Shown piece by piece: positions 9,651 to 20,000 of a DNA stretch of 50,775 bases. How positions within the stretch are numbered: position 1 is the stretch's first letter; each line of letters starts with the position of its first letter. Location: assembly GCA_945865535.1 (NCBI GenBank), contig CAMBDW010000012.1, positions 1 through 50,775 of the forward strand, in the 5' to 3' direction. The stretch is from Chryseobacterium gleum (GTDB lineage: Bacteria > Bacteroidota > Bacteroidia > Flavobacteriales > BACL11). The notes under the pieces are model-generated. The model did not search any database. It had not been told where the DNA came from and saw only the letters and a list, made by a program, of their open reading frames with translations. The position numbers and the translations under genes are program-made.

Positions 9651-10357
9651 TGAGAAAATTAGTATTCATAATATTTTTTTTAATGAGCTTCATTTCTTTT
9701 GCTCAAAATAAAAAATCATTTTTAAGAGATGGTAACAAATTGTATGCTGATAGCAGTTATAATGAATCGGAAATACAATACAGAAAATCCTTAGAAAAAG
9801 ATCAAAATTATTTTAAAGCTTCTTTTAATTTAGCAGATGCTATTTATAAGCAAGGACGCTATGAGGAAGCATCCGCACTTTTTAGTGCATTAAAAGACAA
9901 CGCTCCTACTGAAACGTATCTAGCAAAGGTGTATCATAACTTAGGGAATTCTTTATTTAAACAGCAAAAACTAGAAGAAGCTATTACTGCTTATAAAAGC
10001 GCATTAAGAATTACCCCAAATGATGAGCAGACAAGACACAACCTAGCCTTAAGTAAAAAACAAAAACAAAAGCAAGATCAACAAGGAAATAAAGACAGTA
10101 AACAAGATCAAAAAGAAAATAAGGACGTAGAAAAAAAAGAAGAACAAAAAGAAAATCAACAACAGGAAAACAAGGAAAATCAGCAGAAAAAGAATGAAGA
10201 ACAGCAAAAACAGCCAAAAGAAAAGAAAGAAGAAATGAGTAAAGAGGATGCTGAAAAAATGCTAGAAGCCATTGAGCAACAAGAAAAAGATTTACAGCAA
10301 AATTTGCAAAAAAAGAAAGTAAAAGGAAAAAGAGTCCAAGTATTAAAAGATTGGTAA
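9650..10357 (+). CDS. batC: BatC, tetratricopeptide-repeat protein
   Basis: A 235-residue exported protein with a signal peptide (residues 1-19, ISFAQ), about three TPR units at 22-135 including 'HNLGNSLFKQQKLEEAITAY', and a very long Lys/Gln/Glu-rich low-complexity stretch at about 136-225. It ends in 'VQVLKDW', matching the KDW end typical of BatC. TPRs suggest a protein-binding scaffold for the other Bat components. It shares one base with batB and is followed after one base by the TTG start of batD. Confidence 0.9.
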   Translation: MRKLVFIIFFLMSFISFAQNKKSFLRDGNKLYADSSYNESEIQYRKSLEKDQNYFKASFNLADAIYKQGRYEEASALFSALKDNAPTETYLAKVYHNLGNSLFKQQKLEEAITAYKSALRITPNDEQTRHNLALSKKQKQKQDQQGNKDSKQDQKENKDVEKKEEQKENQQQENKENQQKKNEEQQKQPKEKKEEMSKEDAEKMLEAIEQQEKDLQQNLQKKKVKGKRVQVLKDW

Positions 10358-10358
10358 A

Positions 10359-12113
10359 TTGAGAAAATTAAGTTTCATATTATTTTTATTTTGTAGTCCA
10401 ATAATACAGGCACAAACACTAAAAGTAGCAGCTGATAAAAATCCAGCTATAGTTGGAGAACAAATTCTGGTGCAATATAGTATTGATACAAAAGCTGAAA
10501 ATTTCAAATCACCAAATTTTAATGGGTTACAAGTATTAAGCGGTCCAAACCCGTCCACCCAAAGTAGTTATACTTTTGTAAATGGAAAAAGTCAAAGTAG
10601 TAACTCTACTACTTATTCTTTTTACCTAAAAGCTATAAAAGAAGGTATCTATAACATTACTCCTGCTACAATTACGGTAAATGGAAAGGCTATAAGTAGT
10701 AATGCTTTGGTTCTTAATGTAGTAAAAGGTGGTGAAAAAAATAAGGCAGATCAAAAAACACTCTCCGAAAACTTATTTATTAGAGTTGATGTAAGTAAAA
10801 GAAACATTATAGTTGGAGAACAAATTTTAGTTAACTACACCTTATTTACTCGTATTGATTTACAAAATACTGAAGTCACCTCATTACCTGCTTTAAATGG
10901 ATTTTGGGCAAAAGATTTGCAAGCTTCTAGCCAATTCAAACGTGATGTAATTGATGGTATTCCTTACAATGTTGCAACCATAAAAAAATCTGTACTTACC
11001 GCTCAAAAATCTGGAAAATTAACTATTGATCCCATTGAATTAAAATGCAGTATTCGTGTTCAAAATACAAAAAATAGTCGCGATCCTTTTGCCAATTTCT
11101 TTGGTGGAAACTATCAGATCCAGCAAGAAGCGATTCGTTCAAAACCCATCACAATAACTGTAGCTGATTTACCAAGTCCTCCTGCGGATTTTAAAGGTGC
11201 TGTAGGAAATATGACTATAGAATCAGAAGTGGACAATACCACGATTAACGCTAATGATGCTATCACTTATAAACTCACCATTACAGGGACAGGAAATATT
11301 GAATTAATTCAAGCTTTGAATATTCAATTTCCTGAAGATTTTGAAGTATATGATCCTAAAATATCAGATAGAATTTTTGAAGGAGGATTAAAAAGAAGTA
11401 TCAAAACCTTTGAATATTTACTGATTCCAAGATACAAAGGGAAATACACAATTCCAAGTGCTACTTTGATTGTTCACAACCCAGTAAGTAAAGCATATGA
11501 AACTAAAAAATCAAGTCAGCATCAACTTATAATTAATCCCAGCACAAATAATGAGAATGAAAATACTTCTACAAATCAGCAAATAGTAAAAAATGAGCAA
11601 AAAGATATTAATTACATATCTACTAAAACTGATTTAAGTAAAATTGGAAAAAATACCATTGCGCAAAACCTATTTTATTTACTTTTCTTTTTGCCGATAG
11701 GTTTTTTAATTTTCTTTAAAATTTACGATACTATTGTTGGGGGAAAAAATACAAATAGCACTGAGTGGAAAAATAGAAAAGCAAACAAAATTGCACAAAA
11801 ACGACTAAAAAATGCTCAAAAATGCATAAATAATGCTGATTTTGATGGTTTTTTTGAGGAAATTGAAAAATCACTATGGGGTTATTTTGCAGATAAATTC
11901 AAAGTAAATTCTGCCGAATTATCAAAAGAAACGGTATCTAATTATTTTGCATCTTCTGAAATTAATAAGCAGATAGAAGAAAAATTTATCGCCCTTTTGA
12001 ATGAATGTGAATTTGCTCGATACGCCCCAGCTAGCAATAAAAATGCTCAAATGGATACTATTTTAGAAAAAGCAAAAACAATAATCATTGAGGTAGAAAC
12101 TGCATTAAAATGA
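10359..12113 (+). CDS. batD: BatD, oxygen-tolerance-type membrane protein, TTG start
   Basis: A 584-residue protein with a signal peptide (residues 1-19, IIQAQ), repeated periplasmic Ig-like domains introduced by 'AIVGEQILVQYSI' and 'IIVGEQILVNYTL', a transmembrane helix at about 437-457 and a cytoplasmic tail of about 125 residues. The start must be TTG at 10359, one base after the batC stop: no ATG precedes the signal peptide and a later start would remove it. This non-ATG start may lower its translation relative to its neighbours. Its end overlaps the batE ATG by 4 nt (ATGA). Confidence 0.92.
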   Translation: MRKLSFILFLFCSPIIQAQTLKVAADKNPAIVGEQILVQYSIDTKAENFKSPNFNGLQVLSGPNPSTQSSYTFVNGKSQSSNSTTYSFYLKAIKEGIYNITPATITVNGKAISSNALVLNVVKGGEKNKADQKTLSENLFIRVDVSKRNIIVGEQILVNYTLFTRIDLQNTEVTSLPALNGFWAKDLQASSQFKRDVIDGIPYNVATIKKSVLTAQKSGKLTIDPIELKCSIRVQNTKNSRDPFANFFGGNYQIQQEAIRSKPITITVADLPSPPADFKGAVGNMTIESEVDNTTINANDAITYKLTITGTGNIELIQALNIQFPEDFEVYDPKISDRIFEGGLKRSIKTFEYLLIPRYKGKYTIPSATLIVHNPVSKAYETKKSSQHQLIINPSTNNENENTSTNQQIVKNEQKDINYISTKTDLSKIGKNTIAQNLFYLLFFLPIGFLIFFKIYDTIVGGKNTNSTEWKNRKANKIAQKRLKNAQKCINNADFDGFFEEIEKSLWGYFADKFKVNSAELSKETVSNYFASSEINKQIEEKFIALLNECEFARYAPASNKNAQMDTILEKAKTIIIEVETALK

Positions 12114-12844
12114 AAAAATTAATCTTCATATTACAACTATTATTTTGCTTGCAAAGTTTTGCTCAAGACTCTCTTTTTACACAAGCAAATAGAGAATATG
12201 GAAAAGAAAATTATTCAGCCGCTATTTCTCTTTATGATAGCATTATTTCAAAAGGTTTAGAAAGTAGTGAGCTTTTGTGCAATTTAGGAAATTGTTACTA
12301 CAGAACACAAGATTGGGCAAATGCTATTTGGCATTACGAAAAAGCACTTAAATTAAATCCAAAAAATGAAGATGCTTTACATAATTTGAAGCTCACTAAT
12401 CTTAAGATAATTGATCAAATAGAAACTGCACCTCAACTTTTTTACAAAAAATGGTGGGAAAGTGCAATTCGATTATTCACCACAAAAAATTGGCAAATTT
12501 TAGCGCTTATTTCGATCTGGATTTCTTTACTATTTTGGCTACTGAAGCGGTTTACAAGCTTCAAAAAAAAATATTTTCTTGCTTTTTTTTATACACTTGC
12601 GCTTATTTTACTTTGCATAGCCTACTCCTCATATCAAGAGAATTACAATAAAACTGAAGCAATTATTTTTTCGTCATCAGTAAGTGTAAATAGCGCTCCA
12701 ACCAACAACAGCACTAGCCTGTTCTCATTACATCCAGGAACAAAAGTAGAAATCATTGATAAAATAGAAGATTGGATAAACATTAAGATTACAAATGGCA
12801 ATAGTGGCTGGATAAAAGAATCTGATTGTAAGATTTTGGATTGA
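12110..12844 (+). CDS. batE: BatE, TPR and SH3-domain protein
   Basis: A 244-residue protein with a signal peptide (residues 1-18, LQSFAQ), two to three TPR units at about 20-105, two transmembrane helices at about 128-145 and 155-172, and a C-terminal bacterial SH3 domain (about 183-240; 'GTKVEIIDKIEDWINIKITNGN'-like pattern ending in 'SGWIKESD'). This is the normal BatE layout and it closes the Bat operon. The SH3 domain would bind peptides or peptidoglycan on the far side of the membrane. Its stop codon lies inside the first unit of an 11-bp tandem repeat. Confidence 0.92.
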   Translation: MKKLIFILQLLFCLQSFAQDSLFTQANREYGKENYSAAISLYDSIISKGLESSELLCNLGNCYYRTQDWANAIWHYEKALKLNPKNEDALHNLKLTNLKIIDQIETAPQLFYKKWWESAIRLFTTKNWQILALISIWISLLFWLLKRFTSFKKKYFLAFFYTLALILLCIAYSSYQENYNKTEAIIFSSSVSVNSAPTNNSTSLFSLHPGTKVEIIDKIEDWINIKITNGNSGWIKESDCKILD

Positions 12845-12939
12845 TTATTTATTGATTATTTATTGATTATTTATTGATTGTTTATTGATTGTTTATTGAT
12901 TATTTAATGATTATTTAATGATTATTTAATGATTATAAA
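12841..12939. repeat. Tandem array of nine 11-bp AT-rich units
   Basis: Nine contiguous units of TTGATTATTTA can be read from 12841 to 12939. Units 1-3 and 6 are identical, units 4-5 read TTGATTGTTTA, units 7-8 start with A instead of T, and unit 9 ends in AAA. The array begins on the last bases of batE and fills most of the gap before the promoter of the next gene. The ordered drift of variants along the array is what slippage or unequal exchange produces. Confidence 0.95.
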
Positions 12940-12969
12940 ATGTAAAAAACTATTTATTTAATTTTTTCG

Positions 12970-12977
12970 TATATTTG
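12970..12977 (+). promoter_or_regulatory. -7 element for the GEVED/SprB cargo gene
   Basis: TATATTTG fits TAnnTTTG and ends 22 nt before the ATG at 13000. No -33 TTG is seen at the usual 19-bp spacing; the 11-bp repeat array lies just upstream and could act as an AT-rich enhancer-like element. Confidence 0.6.
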
Positions 12978-12999
12978 TGGATTATAAAAGTCACAACTA

Positions 13000-15900
13000 A
13001 TGAGAAAATTTTTACTGTTATTTTTTATATTTTTAACTTATACATTTAGTTATGCTCAGGCTGGCGCAGGACCCTTTCAAAGCTGTACACAAGCAATTCC
13101 TGAAATTTGTAACGGATCACTTTATCCTGCAGCAACTTCAGGTACAGCAACAGCTCCATTTGGGGCAAATTTTAATTGTGGATTCACTAGCGTTAGTGAG
13201 AATGCTTCATTTTACTATTTTGTATCTTCTACTAATGGACCTTTAAACATCAATATTACTCCTACTGATTTTCTTGGTATCCCATATCCAAATATTGGAA
13301 GTTCACCTGATCTTGACTTTAAATGCTGGGGGCCATTTAATGACATATTAACTATGTGTGATCAATTAACAAATGCTAACCAAGAAGATTGTAGTACCGC
13401 TCCTGCAACCACAGCAGAAGTTATAACAATAGCAAATGCAGTAGCTGGCCAAATTTATGTTGTACTTGTACAAAACTGGGCTGCAACAGGTACTAGTCCC
13501 GATCCTTGTTATATACAATTCACTCCAGTTGGACCTAATGATGCTTTTGGAGGTCCTAATCCTGGAGATGCTGGAGGTACGGTTGGAATACCAACACCTT
13601 TACTTTTTTGTGATACTGACCCTTCTATAAATTTAATTGATATATTAAATGGAACTCCTTTAAATTGGGGATATTGGACTTTTGCTGGAGATACTGTTAC
13701 TGGAACTTTTGACCCTGCTACTGGTCCTGGAGGTACATACACTTACACAATACCAGGTACTGTAAATTGCCCTAGTGATATTGCTTATGCTGTCGTTGAT
13801 ATTTTTAGCGCAGCAACAATTTCCGTTACATCACCCTCGGTAATTTGTTCCAATGAAAACTCATTTACATTATCAGGAATTCCTCCTGTTGGATTTTCTG
13901 CTCAAGGTCAAGGTGTTTTTACCAATAGTACAGGTACAATTATTACTGATTTTGACCCAGTCACCTCTGGCCCAGGAACATATAATATAACTTACACTTA
14001 CACCCCAACTGGTTGCAATCCAATTCCTTTTCCAAGTTCTATTTTAGTAAATCCAGCCCCAAACGTATTAGCAGCAAACATTATAGTAAATAATCCATCC
14101 TGTTATGGTTTTACAGATGGAAGTGCAATTCTTTCGGCAAGCGGAGGAACCCCACCATATGTTTTTAATTGGTATGGACAAAACCCTTTACAATTAGCAG
14201 CAGGAGTTTTTAATTACACCGTTACAGATGACAACCTATGTTCTTATTCAAGTTCAGTAAGCCTGTATAATCCTTTAAATACAACTTTTACAATTAATGA
14301 ATATAATAGCAGTTGTTTTGGTACTAATGATGGTGCTGCAAGTGTAACCGTATTTGGAGGATCTACACCACCTGGAACTGCTTCGCCAGGAGGATACTGC
14401 CCATCAAACCCTGCACCTAGCCTTAATGCACAAGCTGCTACAATTATAGCAAACGTACAATTAACAGGTGATGCCTTCAATATTTCTAACTCTACTGCTG
14501 GTGTTAATGACTTTTATCAGGACTATACTCCAACAATGTATGCAGATTTAACTCAGGGAGGTATTTATACAGTTTCTGTTACGCCTTCTGATATATCTGC
14601 AACAGCTTCATATGCCCCACAAAAAATAAATGTGTATATTGATTTCAATATTGATGGAGACTTTGTAGATCTTGGAGAAGATCTTGGTGTAATCTCTATC
14701 CCATGGGGCAGTTGGGCTGCTGGAACTGTATATCCCTTTAACTTTACAGTACCAACAACAGGTGCTTTTGGAGCTACAAGAATGCGAGTTGTTTGCATGA
14801 GTAATGCAAATTCTCCAATTTTCCCTATACCTGTTATGGGTCCTTGCATAGCTGCTACTGGAACGAACAGTCCTTATTTTGGTGCAACTGAAGATTATTC
14901 TATTGTATTAAATTCTCCTGCTACTACAGCAACTTTTCTTTGGGGAAATGGTTCAAATGCAGATAGTATTGCAAATCTAGCACCTGGAACATATTCTATA
15001 ATTGTCACAGTAGGAGGATGTCCAGCACAAGATTTTGCAGTAATTACCGAACCCTCTGAAATTGTATTTAACCCAACTATTACTGATATTAGTTGTAATT
15101 CTTTTACTGATGGGGCTGTTTCACTTAATATCTCGGGAGGAAATGGCGGTGCATACACTCAAAACTGGTACGGGCAAAACCCTTCAGCTCTAGGATCTGG
15201 AAGTTATAATGTTACGGTTTCTGATCCAACAACAATTACAGCAACTAATCTAGTGGCTTGTGCAAATGACACAACAATAATGATCGTTGAACCTGCTTAT
15301 TTTTCTGTTGACTTTACAACATCTGATAATGAAATCTGTTTGAATGATCCTGTAAGCTTAGATTTTGATTTTAACCAAGGAGGTTTTGCACCTTTTACGA
15401 TAAATTATACTGTTAATGCCCTACCTCAAATTGCTGGACCAATTAATAGTACAGGGGTAAATAATATAGCTGTATCGCCTTCACTTGGAAATAATACCTA
15501 CATAATCACTAGCATTGTAGATGCTAATGGCTGTACACATCAAAATAATATTAACCCTCAAAATATCTTTGTAAATCCATTACCAGATATTAATATTACA
15601 GTATTGCCAAATCCTATATGTGTTGGAGATGATGCTACTCTTCTTTTCACTGCTCCAAGCGGAACTCCTCCTTATGCTGTAGATTATACTGTAGCAGGAG
15701 TTGTTGCCTCAGCAAATGTTCCTGGTGCTGGATTACCCCTATTAGTAAATCCAACTACATCTACAACTTATGCTTTAACTTATGTTACTGATAGTAAAGG
15801 ATGCGCATTTCCATTAGCTGACAATACCACTCTTATTGTAAATGAAATTCCTCAAGCAAGTTTCACAAGTGCTAGTGAAACTTGTGTTGGAGATATAATT

Positions 15901-16935
15901 GACCTACAATTTGATTTTACAGTTGGAGCAGCTCCTTGGTTTGTAAATTATTCGGTTAATGGCGTAGCAACAAGTATTTCTTTTAATAACAATATTAGTT
16001 CAATTGCTATAAGTCCTCAATCGGCAAGTGTTTACACCATAACCTCAATTACTGATAACAATAACTGTCAAAATATTGTTCCTCAAACATTAACTATTAC
16101 CGTTAATCCCTTGCCCCAGATTGTTTTAAGTGGAGGTGGGTCTATTTGTATTGATAGCACAACAAATATTATTTTTACAACTACATCAGGAACTCCTCCA
16201 TATAATTTAACTTATTCCGCAGGATTAATATCTAATTCTGTTTCAAACATAGGCAATATTTATACTGTTGCGAGTAATCAAAATGGTGTTTATAGCATAC
16301 AAGACGTAACTGATAGTAAAGGATGTAAAGCAACATCAATATCAGAAAGTGCCTATGTTAACGTCAATCCACTACCTGAGGCAAATATTACTGCATACCC
16401 TCAACCTGCAGACATTACAAATCCTCAAATTAGTTTTATTGACTTATCAACTGGGCATGTAGATGGACTCTGGAATTTTGGTGATGGAGGTACTGCTTTA
16501 ACTAATTTTGATAGATTGTTTCACAACTTTAGTGATACAGGAACTTTTCAAGTTTCGCTAAGCATAGTGTCAGATAGCGGTTGTACTGATATTGCTTATC
16601 TCGCAATTTATATTTCTCCTACATTTACTATTTATGTTCCTAATGCTTTTACGCCAAATAATGATTTAGATAACGACTATTTTTTACCTATTGTAGATGG
16701 AGTTTCTGAATATGAATTTAGTGTATATACCCGATTAGGACAAAGAGTCTTCACAACAAATGATTTTTCAAATGATTATCAGAAATGTATATATGGTTGC
16801 ACAGCTTCATGGGATGGAAAAATTAATAATGGAACTGAGTACGCTATAGCAGACGCCTATGTTTACTTCATTAATTTAACAGATTTTAATGGTAAACTAA
16901 GAACTTTTGAGGGTACTGTTACTTTGATAAGATAA
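13000..16935 (+). CDS. T9SS type B cargo protein with SprB repeats, GEVED domain, PKD and CHU_C domain
   Basis: A 1311-residue secreted protein. A signal peptide (1-20, FSYAQ) is followed by a domain common in such proteins (about 28-175), Ig-like and SprB units (conserved Cys at 368, 439 and 699), a GEVED domain (about 458-642; 'INVYIDFNIDGDF' and 'GATEDYSI' motifs), more Ig-like units, a PKD domain (about 1143-1205, 'GLWNFGDGG') and a C-terminal gliding-motility-associated CHU_C domain (about 1209-1311; 'VPNAFTPNNDLDNDYF', ending GTVTLIR). The last is the type B sorting signal for T9SS. It is probably a surface-attached or released adhesin-like protein. The GEVED domain splits one SprB repeat. 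Binding target unknown. Confidence 0.92.
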   Translation: MRKFLLLFFIFLTYTFSYAQAGAGPFQSCTQAIPEICNGSLYPAATSGTATAPFGANFNCGFTSVSENASFYYFVSSTNGPLNINITPTDFLGIPYPNIGSSPDLDFKCWGPFNDILTMCDQLTNANQEDCSTAPATTAEVITIANAVAGQIYVVLVQNWAATGTSPDPCYIQFTPVGPNDAFGGPNPGDAGGTVGIPTPLLFCDTDPSINLIDILNGTPLNWGYWTFAGDTVTGTFDPATGPGGTYTYTIPGTVNCPSDIAYAVVDIFSAATISVTSPSVICSNENSFTLSGIPPVGFSAQGQGVFTNSTGTIITDFDPVTSGPGTYNITYTYTPTGCNPIPFPSSILVNPAPNVLAANIIVNNPSCYGFTDGSAILSASGGTPPYVFNWYGQNPLQLAAGVFNYTVTDDNLCSYSSSVSLYNPLNTTFTINEYNSSCFGTNDGAASVTVFGGSTPPGTASPGGYCPSNPAPSLNAQAATIIANVQLTGDAFNISNSTAGVNDFYQDYTPTMYADLTQGGIYTVSVTPSDISATASYAPQKINVYIDFNIDGDFVDLGEDLGVISIPWGSWAAGTVYPFNFTVPTTGAFGATRMRVVCMSNANSPIFPIPVMGPCIAATGTNSPYFGATEDYSIVLNSPATTATFLWGNGSNADSIANLAPGTYSIIVTVGGCPAQDFAVITEPSEIVFNPTITDISCNSFTDGAVSLNISGGNGGAYTQNWYGQNPSALGSGSYNVTVSDPTTITATNLVACANDTTIMIVEPAYFSVDFTTSDNEICLNDPVSLDFDFNQGGFAPFTINYTVNALPQIAGPINSTGVNNIAVSPSLGNNTYIITSIVDANGCTHQNNINPQNIFVNPLPDINITVLPNPICVGDDATLLFTAPSGTPPYAVDYTVAGVVASANVPGAGLPLLVNPTTSTTYALTYVTDSKGCAFPLADNTTLIVNEIPQASFTSASETCVGDIIDLQFDFTVGAAPWFVNYSVNGVATSISFNNNISSIAISPQSASVYTITSITDNNNCQNIVPQTLTITVNPLPQIVLSGGGSICIDSTTNIIFTTTSGTPPYNLTYSAGLISNSVSNIGNIYTVASNQNGVYSIQDVTDSKGCKATSISESAYVNVNPLPEANITAYPQPADITNPQISFIDLSTGHVDGLWNFGDGGTALTNFDRLFHNFSDTGTFQVSLSIVSDSGCTDIAYLAIYISPTFTIYVPNAFTPNNDLDNDYFLPIVDGVSEYEFSVYTRLGQRVFTTNDFSNDYQKCIYGCTASWDGKINNGTEYAIADAYVYFINLTDFNGKLRTFEGTVTLIR

Positions 16936-17077
16936 ATTCACATTACTGTTCTTTTTATTCTTTATCTGATGTTTTTTTATTTTATAATCTTCGCTATTTT
17001 ATTAGAATATCAGCCATTAAGTTTCTTTAAATTTACATCCTCATAATCTACAGGCATCTTTTCTTTTACCTTTTTCG

Positions 17078-17085
17078 TATCTTTG
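17078..17085 (+). promoter_or_regulatory. -7 element for the C-type lectin cargo gene
   Basis: TATCTTTG matches TAnnTTTG and ends 10 nt before the ATG at 17096, so the predicted 5' leader is only a few bases long. The 160-bp gap upstream of it contains no other recognisable element. Confidence 0.6.
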
Positions 17086-17095
17086 CAGAAAGAAA

Positions 17096-20000
17096 ATGAA
17101 ACAACAGTTTAAATACCTGATTCTATTTTTTGTACTATTTTTTAGTACTGGCATTGCCATGGCTCAATATGTGACCATTGGAACAGGTACAAGTACTACA
17201 GCTTTTTTAATGGCAACTTCTTCTCAAGATGGAAAATCTCAACTTATATTTTCTAATACGGAACTTACTAGCGCTAGTCCTGCATTAAATATTGGAGATA
17301 CTATTTATTCTATTGGATGGTACGTTGCGACTGTGGGTGGTCAGACAATGTATGGGGCTAATATTAAAATTACGGAATCAGGCAATACTGTAACAGTGTG
17401 GTCTGGATCATTAGCTCCAAAGCTAACAGTCGGCTGGAATGATATTGTACTTCAGACCCCTTATGTAAGGCAAGGTACAGGTAATTTAACAGTCGAATTT
17501 TGTTTTGATAATTGTGCATCCACTACTAATACATTGGTTAGAATAACACCAACAACAACCACAAATACTTTTAATTATAGAACTGGTAATACTGCAAATG
17601 GTTGTAACTATACCGTAAATACTTTCACTGTAAATCGTCCAAATACTCGTTTTGGTTTATCTCCTACTAATGGAACATCAACTGCTTCTACAATCTGCTC
17701 AGGAAATAGCTCGATTTTAACTTCTGTTTCTAGTTTATCTCCAACAACAAGTGTAACTGGATTTACTTATAAAGGCCTTTATAATGGAAGTTACTATTTT
17801 ATATCTACCTCATCAAAAACATGGTTGGCAGCTGACTTGCATTGTCGACAAGTTGGTGGCCATTTAGTCCATATTGCTAATGCTGCTGAAAATACTTATG
17901 TAGATAACAATGTTATTACTGCTACTACTTGGATAGGACACTATCAAAATTGTAATGGCAGCTCCTTCTCTGAGCCATCTGGTGGTTGGCAATGGAGCAA
18001 TGGCACTTCAGCCACATATTTTAACTGGAATGCTGGTGAGCCTAATAATTCTGGTGGTGCAGAAAATCATACTGAGATGTATACAAGCGGAAAATGGAAT
18101 GATGAGCCAAATGCAAGTACTAGGCCATATGTATTAGAAATTGAACATACCTACCTTTGGAATACGGGAGCTACAACAGCTTCTATTACTGTTTCGCCTA
18201 CAACTACTACTACTTATTGGGTTGATCATTCCTTAGGCACACTAACACAGAGAGAATATTTTACTGTTACCGTGAATCCTCCTACAGTGCCAACATTTGC
18301 TGCCGTTGGACCTTATTGTTCTGGAGCAACAATCCCTGCTCTTCTAACCACAAGTAACAATTCAATTGCTGGTACTTGGGCTCCTGCTACTGTTAGCAAT
18401 ACTGCTACAGGCACTTACACATTTACTCCAACATCAACAGCAGCACCCACTTGTGCAACTACTGCACCATTAACCATCACTATTACTCCAAATACTACTC
18501 CAACATTTACAGCAGTTGGACCTTATTGCTCTGGAGTAGCAATACCTGCCCTTCCAACTACAAGTAACAATGGAATTACGGGTACTTGGGCACCTGCTAT
18601 TAGTAATACAGCTACAGGCACTTACACATTTACACCTTCTGCAGGTCTATGTGCTACAAATGAAACAATGAGTATAACGATTGATTCTTTAACAACTACT
18701 GGAAGTGTAACTACTTCTATCTGTGCTGGAGATTCCTATACTTGGCCTGCTAATGGACAGACCTATACTACTGCCCAATCAGGTCTTACTGTAGTTACGG
18801 GTTGTAATACGGCAACCTTAAATCTAACTGTAACTCCTTTAACAACTACGGGAAGTGTAACCACTTCTATTTGTGCTGGAGATTCCTATACTTGGCCTGC
18901 AAATGGAGTCATCTATACTACTGCTCAATCGGGTGTTACTGTAGTTACAGGTTGTAATACTGCAAGCTTGACAATCACAATTAATCCTAATATTCTACCA
19001 ACTTTTACACAAGTTGCTCCAATTTGTTCAGGAGTAACCTTAGCTCCTTTGCCAACAACTTCAAATAATAGCATAATAGGAACTTGGGCACCAACATTGA
19101 ACAATGCAATTACAACAACTTATACCTTTACCCCTACAATAGGACTGTGTACCACACCAGCAACAATGACAATTATTGTAAATCCTTCAACCTCCAACAC
19201 CACAACTTTAACAGAATGCGATTCTTATACATGGTTAGTAAATGGAGCAAGCTATAATACAAGTGGTAATTATACCTATGTAAATGGGTGTCATACAGAA
19301 ATTCTTAACTTAAGCATTAATAGTAGTACTTCAAATAGTACAACTGTAAAATCTTGTGATACTTATACTTGGTCAGTAAATGGAAACACTTATACTACAA
19401 GCGGTACCTATACCAATGTGGGAACTAATACATATGGTTGTGCACATACTGAAACTCTAAATTTAACTATTGGGTATACAAATGATATTGATTTAGTAAT
19501 AACTGAAAATCATGTTAGTTGTTTTAATGGTAATGATGGCAGTGCTATCATTACTCCAAATGGAGGAACAAATCCTTATACCTATTTATGGTCAGATGGA
19601 CAGATTACAAATCCAGCAATAAGTTTCTCAGCAGGATCGTACTCCTGTATAATAACTGATGCCATTGGATGTCAAGTAGACACATTTGTTGTAATTAATC
19701 AAGCAAATGAAATATTTCTAGATTTTATAGCTACAAGTCCTATTTGTAGATATGATGAATCCACACTTTCAATTCATATTTCTAATGCTCTTTCCAATAT
19801 TTATACCATCTCATTACTTGATTCTATTTTGAAATCATTTGTAATTGATACTAACGGATTGTTAATTCCGGAAGGAGTGCCTATTACTCTTACTCCAAAC
19901 TTTAGTGGAAAAGTTTATATTGTGTCTCTTACAGATAATCAAGGTTGTACAAGAAATTTTAATGATGATGTGCATATTGAAGTAAAGCAACTTCCTCAGC

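Noticed and set aside
16936-17077. Gap between the two cargo genes checked for tRNA, small RNA or terminator
   Set aside because: AT-rich sequence without a convincing hairpin, cloverleaf or reading frame.
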